Source: an uncultured Lachnospiraceae bacterium
Lineage (GTDB): Bacteria; Bacillota; Clostridia; Lachnospirales; Lachnospiraceae
Reading direction: 5' to 3'
NCBI GenBank assembly: GCA_947175845.1
Contig: CAMWOK010000032.1
Span: 1-15,575 of the forward strand
Length of the DNA stretch: 15,575 nt
Both the position numbers and the translations under genes were made by a program. Every line of letters starts with the position of its first letter. Positions within the stretch are counted from its first letter, which is position 1. The notes under the pieces were generated by a model. The model was not told the DNA's origin and searched no databases. It saw only the letters and a list, made by a program, of their open reading frames with translations. Below are positions 14,027 to 15,575 of this stretch, one piece after another.

Positions 14027-15499
14027 ATGAAGTACAGAAAAGACGATATCATTACATTGGATATTGAGGATATGAGCGTTGATGGCGCGGGGATCGGGAA
14101 GCTGGACGGTTTTGCTTTTTTTGTGAAAGACGCCGTGATTGGCGACACGGTGGAGGCGAAGGTCATGAAGGTGAAAAAGGGCTACGCCTACGCCCGGTTA
14201 ATGCAGATACTGACGCCCTCGCCGGACCGCACAGAGCCAAGATGCCCCTGTCACAGACAGTGCGGCGGCTGTCAGATTCAGGCGCTTGACTACAGGGCGC
14301 AGCTGAGGTTTAAGGAGCGCAAGGTCCGCGGAAATCTGATGCGGATCGGCGGTTTTTCCAAGGAGCTGCTCGACCGGGTGATGGAGCCGATAGTCGGGAT
14401 GGAGGAGCCTTATTATTACAGAAATAAAGCACAGTTTCCGATAGGAGCAGATAAAAACGGCGAGCCGGTGGCAGGCTTTTACGCGGGCAGAACGCATACC
14501 ATCATACCAAACACAGACTGTGCGCTCGGTGTGAAGGAAAACAAGGCAGTTCTGGAAATTCTGCTGGATTACATGAAATCCTGCCAGGTTTTGCCGTACA
14601 ATGAAGCCACCGGGCGGGGGCTGGTCCGGCATGTCCTGATACGCAAGGGGTTTGCCACGGGCGAGATCATGGTGTGCATTGTCATTAACGGCGGGGAGCT
14701 TCCCCAGGAGGACAGGCTGGTTGAGCAGCTCAGAACAATTCCAGGCATGACAAGCATCTCCATCAACAGCAACACACAGAAGACGAATGTGATCCTGGGG
14801 AGCAGCTGCCGCACCATCTGGGGACAGGACACGATCAAGGATGTGCTGCATATGCGGGATATGGAATGCGCTGCGGGCGTGTCATCGTCAGACAGTGCAG
14901 GCATCACTTTTGCGATATCGCCGCTGTCATTTTATCAGATCAATCCGGTTCAGGCGGAAAAACTCTACAGTATAGCGCTGGACTATGCGGGGCTGACAGG
15001 GGCAGAGACAGTGTGGGATTTGTACTGCGGAATCGGCACCATCAGTCTGTTTATGGCAAAGAGAGCAAAGCAGGTATACGGCGTTGAGATCGTGGAACAG
15101 GCAATCCTGGACGCGCGCGCAAACGCACGGCGTAACGGGATAGACAACGCGCGGTTTTATGTGGGTAAGGCGGAGGAGGTGCTGCCGGCGCTCTATGAGC
15201 GGGAGGGAATTTACGCTGATGTCATCTGCGTGGATCCGCCGCGCAAAGGCTGTGACGCGGCATGTCTTGAGACGATTGTCAAAATGGCACCACAGCGCGT
15301 CGTCTATGTAAGCTGCGACAGCGCGACGCTCGCGCGGGATCTGAAGTACCTCTGCGCGAACGGGTATGAGCTGCAGCGCGGTAGAATGGCAGATTTTTTT
15401 GGGCAGACGATTCATGTGGAAAGTATCGTGTTGCTTTCCAAACTTCATACAAAACAAAATATAGAAGTGGAATTGGAAATAAGCGAACTTGATTACTGA
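14027..15499 (+). CDS. rlmD: 23S rRNA (uracil-C5)-methyltransferase, RlmD/RumA family
   Basis: A 490-residue SAM-dependent RNA m5U methyltransferase. An N-terminal TRAM RNA-binding domain (~1-60) is followed by four [4Fe-4S] cysteines, Cys73, Cys79 and Cys82 (C-x5-C-x2-C, in CPCHRQCGGC) and Cys165 (PNTDC), with the same spacing as E. coli RumA. The SAM-binding motif is WDLYCGIGTISLF (~330-342), then CVDPPRKGCD (401-410) and catalytic Cys430 in VVYVSCDSATLARDL. The expected product is m5U at position 1939-equivalent of 23S rRNA, though Firmicute paralogues (RlmCD type) can also modify 747. The start is ATG at 14027 with GGAG 7 nt upstream; an in-frame TTG at 14006 would add seven unlikely residues. 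It follows yhaM by 68 nt with no terminator. The last ~16 residues (TKQNIEVELEISELDY) extend past the usual family end. Confidence 0.94.
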   Translation: MKYRKDDIITLDIEDMSVDGAGIGKLDGFAFFVKDAVIGDTVEAKVMKVKKGYAYARLMQILTPSPDRTEPRCPCHRQCGGCQIQALDYRAQLRFKERKVRGNLMRIGGFSKELLDRVMEPIVGMEEPYYYRNKAQFPIGADKNGEPVAGFYAGRTHTIIPNTDCALGVKENKAVLEILLDYMKSCQVLPYNEATGRGLVRHVLIRKGFATGEIMVCIVINGGELPQEDRLVEQLRTIPGMTSISINSNTQKTNVILGSSCRTIWGQDTIKDVLHMRDMECAAGVSSSDSAGITFAISPLSFYQINPVQAEKLYSIALDYAGLTGAETVWDLYCGIGTISLFMAKRAKQVYGVEIVEQAILDARANARRNGIDNARFYVGKAEEVLPALYEREGIYADVICVDPPRKGCDAACLETIVKMAPQRVVYVSCDSATLARDLKYLCANGYELQRGRMADFFGQTIHVESIVLLSKLHTKQNIEVELEISELDY

Positions 15500-15575
15500 A
15501 CAGATTAATAATATTTTGAGAGCAATTTGGTGAAATGTCAAGGGGAAAATAAAAAAGATTTTCTGGAAAAAGGGT

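Noticed and set aside
15500..15575. AT-rich tail after rlmD examined for a terminator or promoter
   Set aside because: No stem with T-run and no convincing -35/-10 pair; too short to judge at the window edge.

Overview
The window looks like chromosomal DNA of an anaerobic Clostridia-class Firmicute, most likely a Lachnospiraceae relative of gut species. This rests on strong GGAGG-type ribosome binding sites, some TTG starts, and the gene content: a MutS2 with an Smr tail, a YhaM-type HD nuclease, LrgAB, and a DUF4358 lipoprotein next to MBOAT and DHHW genes. The family assignment is inference from remembered protein families. No RNA genes, CRISPR arrays, insertion sequences or phage genes were seen.

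Layout, left to right. Positions 2-868 (+) hold the 3' three quarters of a FucO-type lactaldehyde/propanediol oxidoreductase, followed by a terminator that can work in both directions and a 23-bp unit repeated twice in tandem. Nine genes then lie on the minus strand. In transcription order, from 11195 down to 981, they are: a secreted SGNH hydrolase with a repetitive acidic tail, a DUF4358 lipoprotein, an MBOAT membrane acyltransferase, a DHHW/AlgX-like acyltransferase partner, mutS2, an OmpR-type response regulator, its sensor histidine kinase (TTG start), lrgA and lrgB. Gaps in this run range from a 4-nt overlap to about 180 nt. The only convincing promoter found for it lies in front of the SGNH gene (11247-11275).

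Divergently from about 11.35 kb (+) come a membrane-anchored HtrA-like protein that appears to have lost its catalytic His and Ser, a YhaM-type 3'-5' exoribonuclease gene interrupted by an in-frame TAG, and rlmD. This side starts at a near-consensus sigma-A promoter (11354-11382).

How the genes fit together. SGNH, DUF4358, MBOAT and DHHW form a probable module that moves acyl (probably acetyl) groups across the membrane onto a cell-surface polymer, analogous to AlgI/AlgJ/AlgX or PatA/PatB. The two-component system directly upstream of lrgAB probably senses an envelope signal and may control the LrgAB membrane proteins. MutS2, YhaM and RlmD are housekeeping functions in ribosome and nucleic-acid metabolism.

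The points most worth a second look are the amber-split yhaM, the apparent HtrA pseudoprotease, and the acylation module with its accessory lipoprotein and repeat-tailed SGNH protein.
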